Source of the DNA: Cyanoderma ruficeps
Taxonomy: Eukaryota > Chordata > Aves > Passeriformes > Timaliidae
Assembly (NCBI GenBank): GCA_008694505.1
Contig: VZDJ01000034.1
Coordinates: forward strand, 6,189,210-6,253,209
Direction of reading: 5' to 3'
Length of the DNA stretch: 64,000 bases
Of the stretch, positions 63,700-64,000 are shown one piece after another. The stretch's first letter is position 1, and the number at the start of each line of letters is the position of its first letter. Position numbers and translations under genes: made by a program. The notes below the pieces were generated by a model. The model saw nothing but the letters and a program-made list of their open reading frames with translations. It searched no databases and was not told the origin of the DNA.

Positions 63700-63850
63700 T
63701 CTCATGTCTGTATGTCTAACCTCTTCCTCATCTGTGAAATATGGGTAACAGTTCTGTAAGTACTCCTCTACTTCAGAGTGGTCGTAAGAGGAACAGTATT
63801 TGGATGTACATGAGGTCCTGAAATAGTAAGAGATATTATAAAAGGACATA
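63700..63850 (+). mobile_element. MIR-like SINE relic
   Basis: ACCTCTTCCTCATCTGTGAA, ATATGGGTAACAGTTCTGTA, then TTCAGAGTGGTCGTAAGAGG follow the MIR core (cctcatctgtaaaatggg ... tcatagggttgttgtgagg). Confidence 0.6.
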
Positions 63851-64000
63851 AACAGACAGTCAAGTCTTGAAAGTTCTTGTACAAAAGAGTTCCTTGTACA
63901 ACACCCGAGGTGCAGGCACCAAGAGATGCTTGTGACGACCCATTTCATTCTCTGACTTGCTCCATTTCCGTTTGACTACAATTTACAGAGGCTGAGTGAT

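Larger units (their letters stand above)
46657..64000 (+). other. PEX14 intron 3 (5' 17.3 kb, continues past window)
   Basis: Begins with GTAGGA after AAGAAAG. No acceptor followed by the expected next exon (GLTDEEID-like) was found, so the intron runs past the window. It contains a nuclear-receptor half-site cluster, several MIR-like relics and enhancer-like blocks. The long open frames at 52029-52409 and 57914-58417 show no domain and look like chance. The rest is unremarkable unique DNA. Confidence 0.85.

Noticed and set aside
63622..63948. 108-codon minus-strand frame near the window end
   Set aside because: It lies across a MIR-like SINE relic read in antisense.
46657..64000. Search for the fourth PEX14 coding exon
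   Set aside because: No acceptor followed by a GLTDEEID-like reading was found on the + strand, so it is taken to lie beyond the window.
1..64000. CRISPR arrays, operons, riboswitches, prophage or bacterial mobile systems
   Set aside because: The sequence is intron-split vertebrate DNA; no such structure is present.

Overview
The window is vertebrate nuclear DNA, most likely from a bird. Four conserved genes with intact exons can be read: PGD (3' part), CENPS, DFFA and the 5' part of PEX14. In human 1p36 the order is PGD-CENPS-CORT-DFFA-PEX14; here it is the same except that no cortistatin (CORT) gene is visible. The avian call rests on several CR1 LINE fragments, short introns in the first three genes, and ancient amniote repeats (MIR-like) only as worn relics. 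I cannot name the species.

Layout. 1-6760: nine coding exons of PGD on the + strand, starting inside the protein at about human residue 111. 6761-7735: PGD 3'UTR, poly(A) signal and a short spacer. 7735-8140: CpG island promoter of CENPS. 7853-9700: five exons of CENPS on the + strand. 9701-10435: tail-to-tail interval between CENPS and DFFA, with one unexplained coding-like stretch on the minus strand. 11169-14342: six exons of DFFA on the - strand. 14343-14559: 217-bp head-to-head promoter shared by DFFA and PEX14 in a CpG island. 14560-64000: PEX14 exons 1 to 3 (14560-14595, 18147-18194, 46572-46656), separated by introns of about 3.6 kb, 28.4 kb and more than 17.3 kb. The fourth coding exon is not in the window.

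From about 18.2 kb onward nearly everything is intron. It holds CR1 and MIR-like relics, small tandem repeats, two GC/CpG-rich islets near 41-42 kb, and several AT-rich unique blocks that look like conserved regulatory elements. These are calls by eye and need an alignment to confirm.

The genes are a conserved neighbourhood, not a pathway. PGD makes NADPH in the pentose phosphate pathway, CENPS is a histone-fold DNA-repair and kinetochore protein, DFFA is the inhibitor and chaperone of the apoptotic nuclease, and PEX14 is the peroxisomal import docking protein. I found no convincing new gene system. The best leads are a cluster of nuclear-receptor half-sites including a perfect DR5 in PEX14 intron 3, an inverted CAGGTGTA pair in intron 2, a degenerate ~43-bp periodic array, and the apparent lack of CORT.
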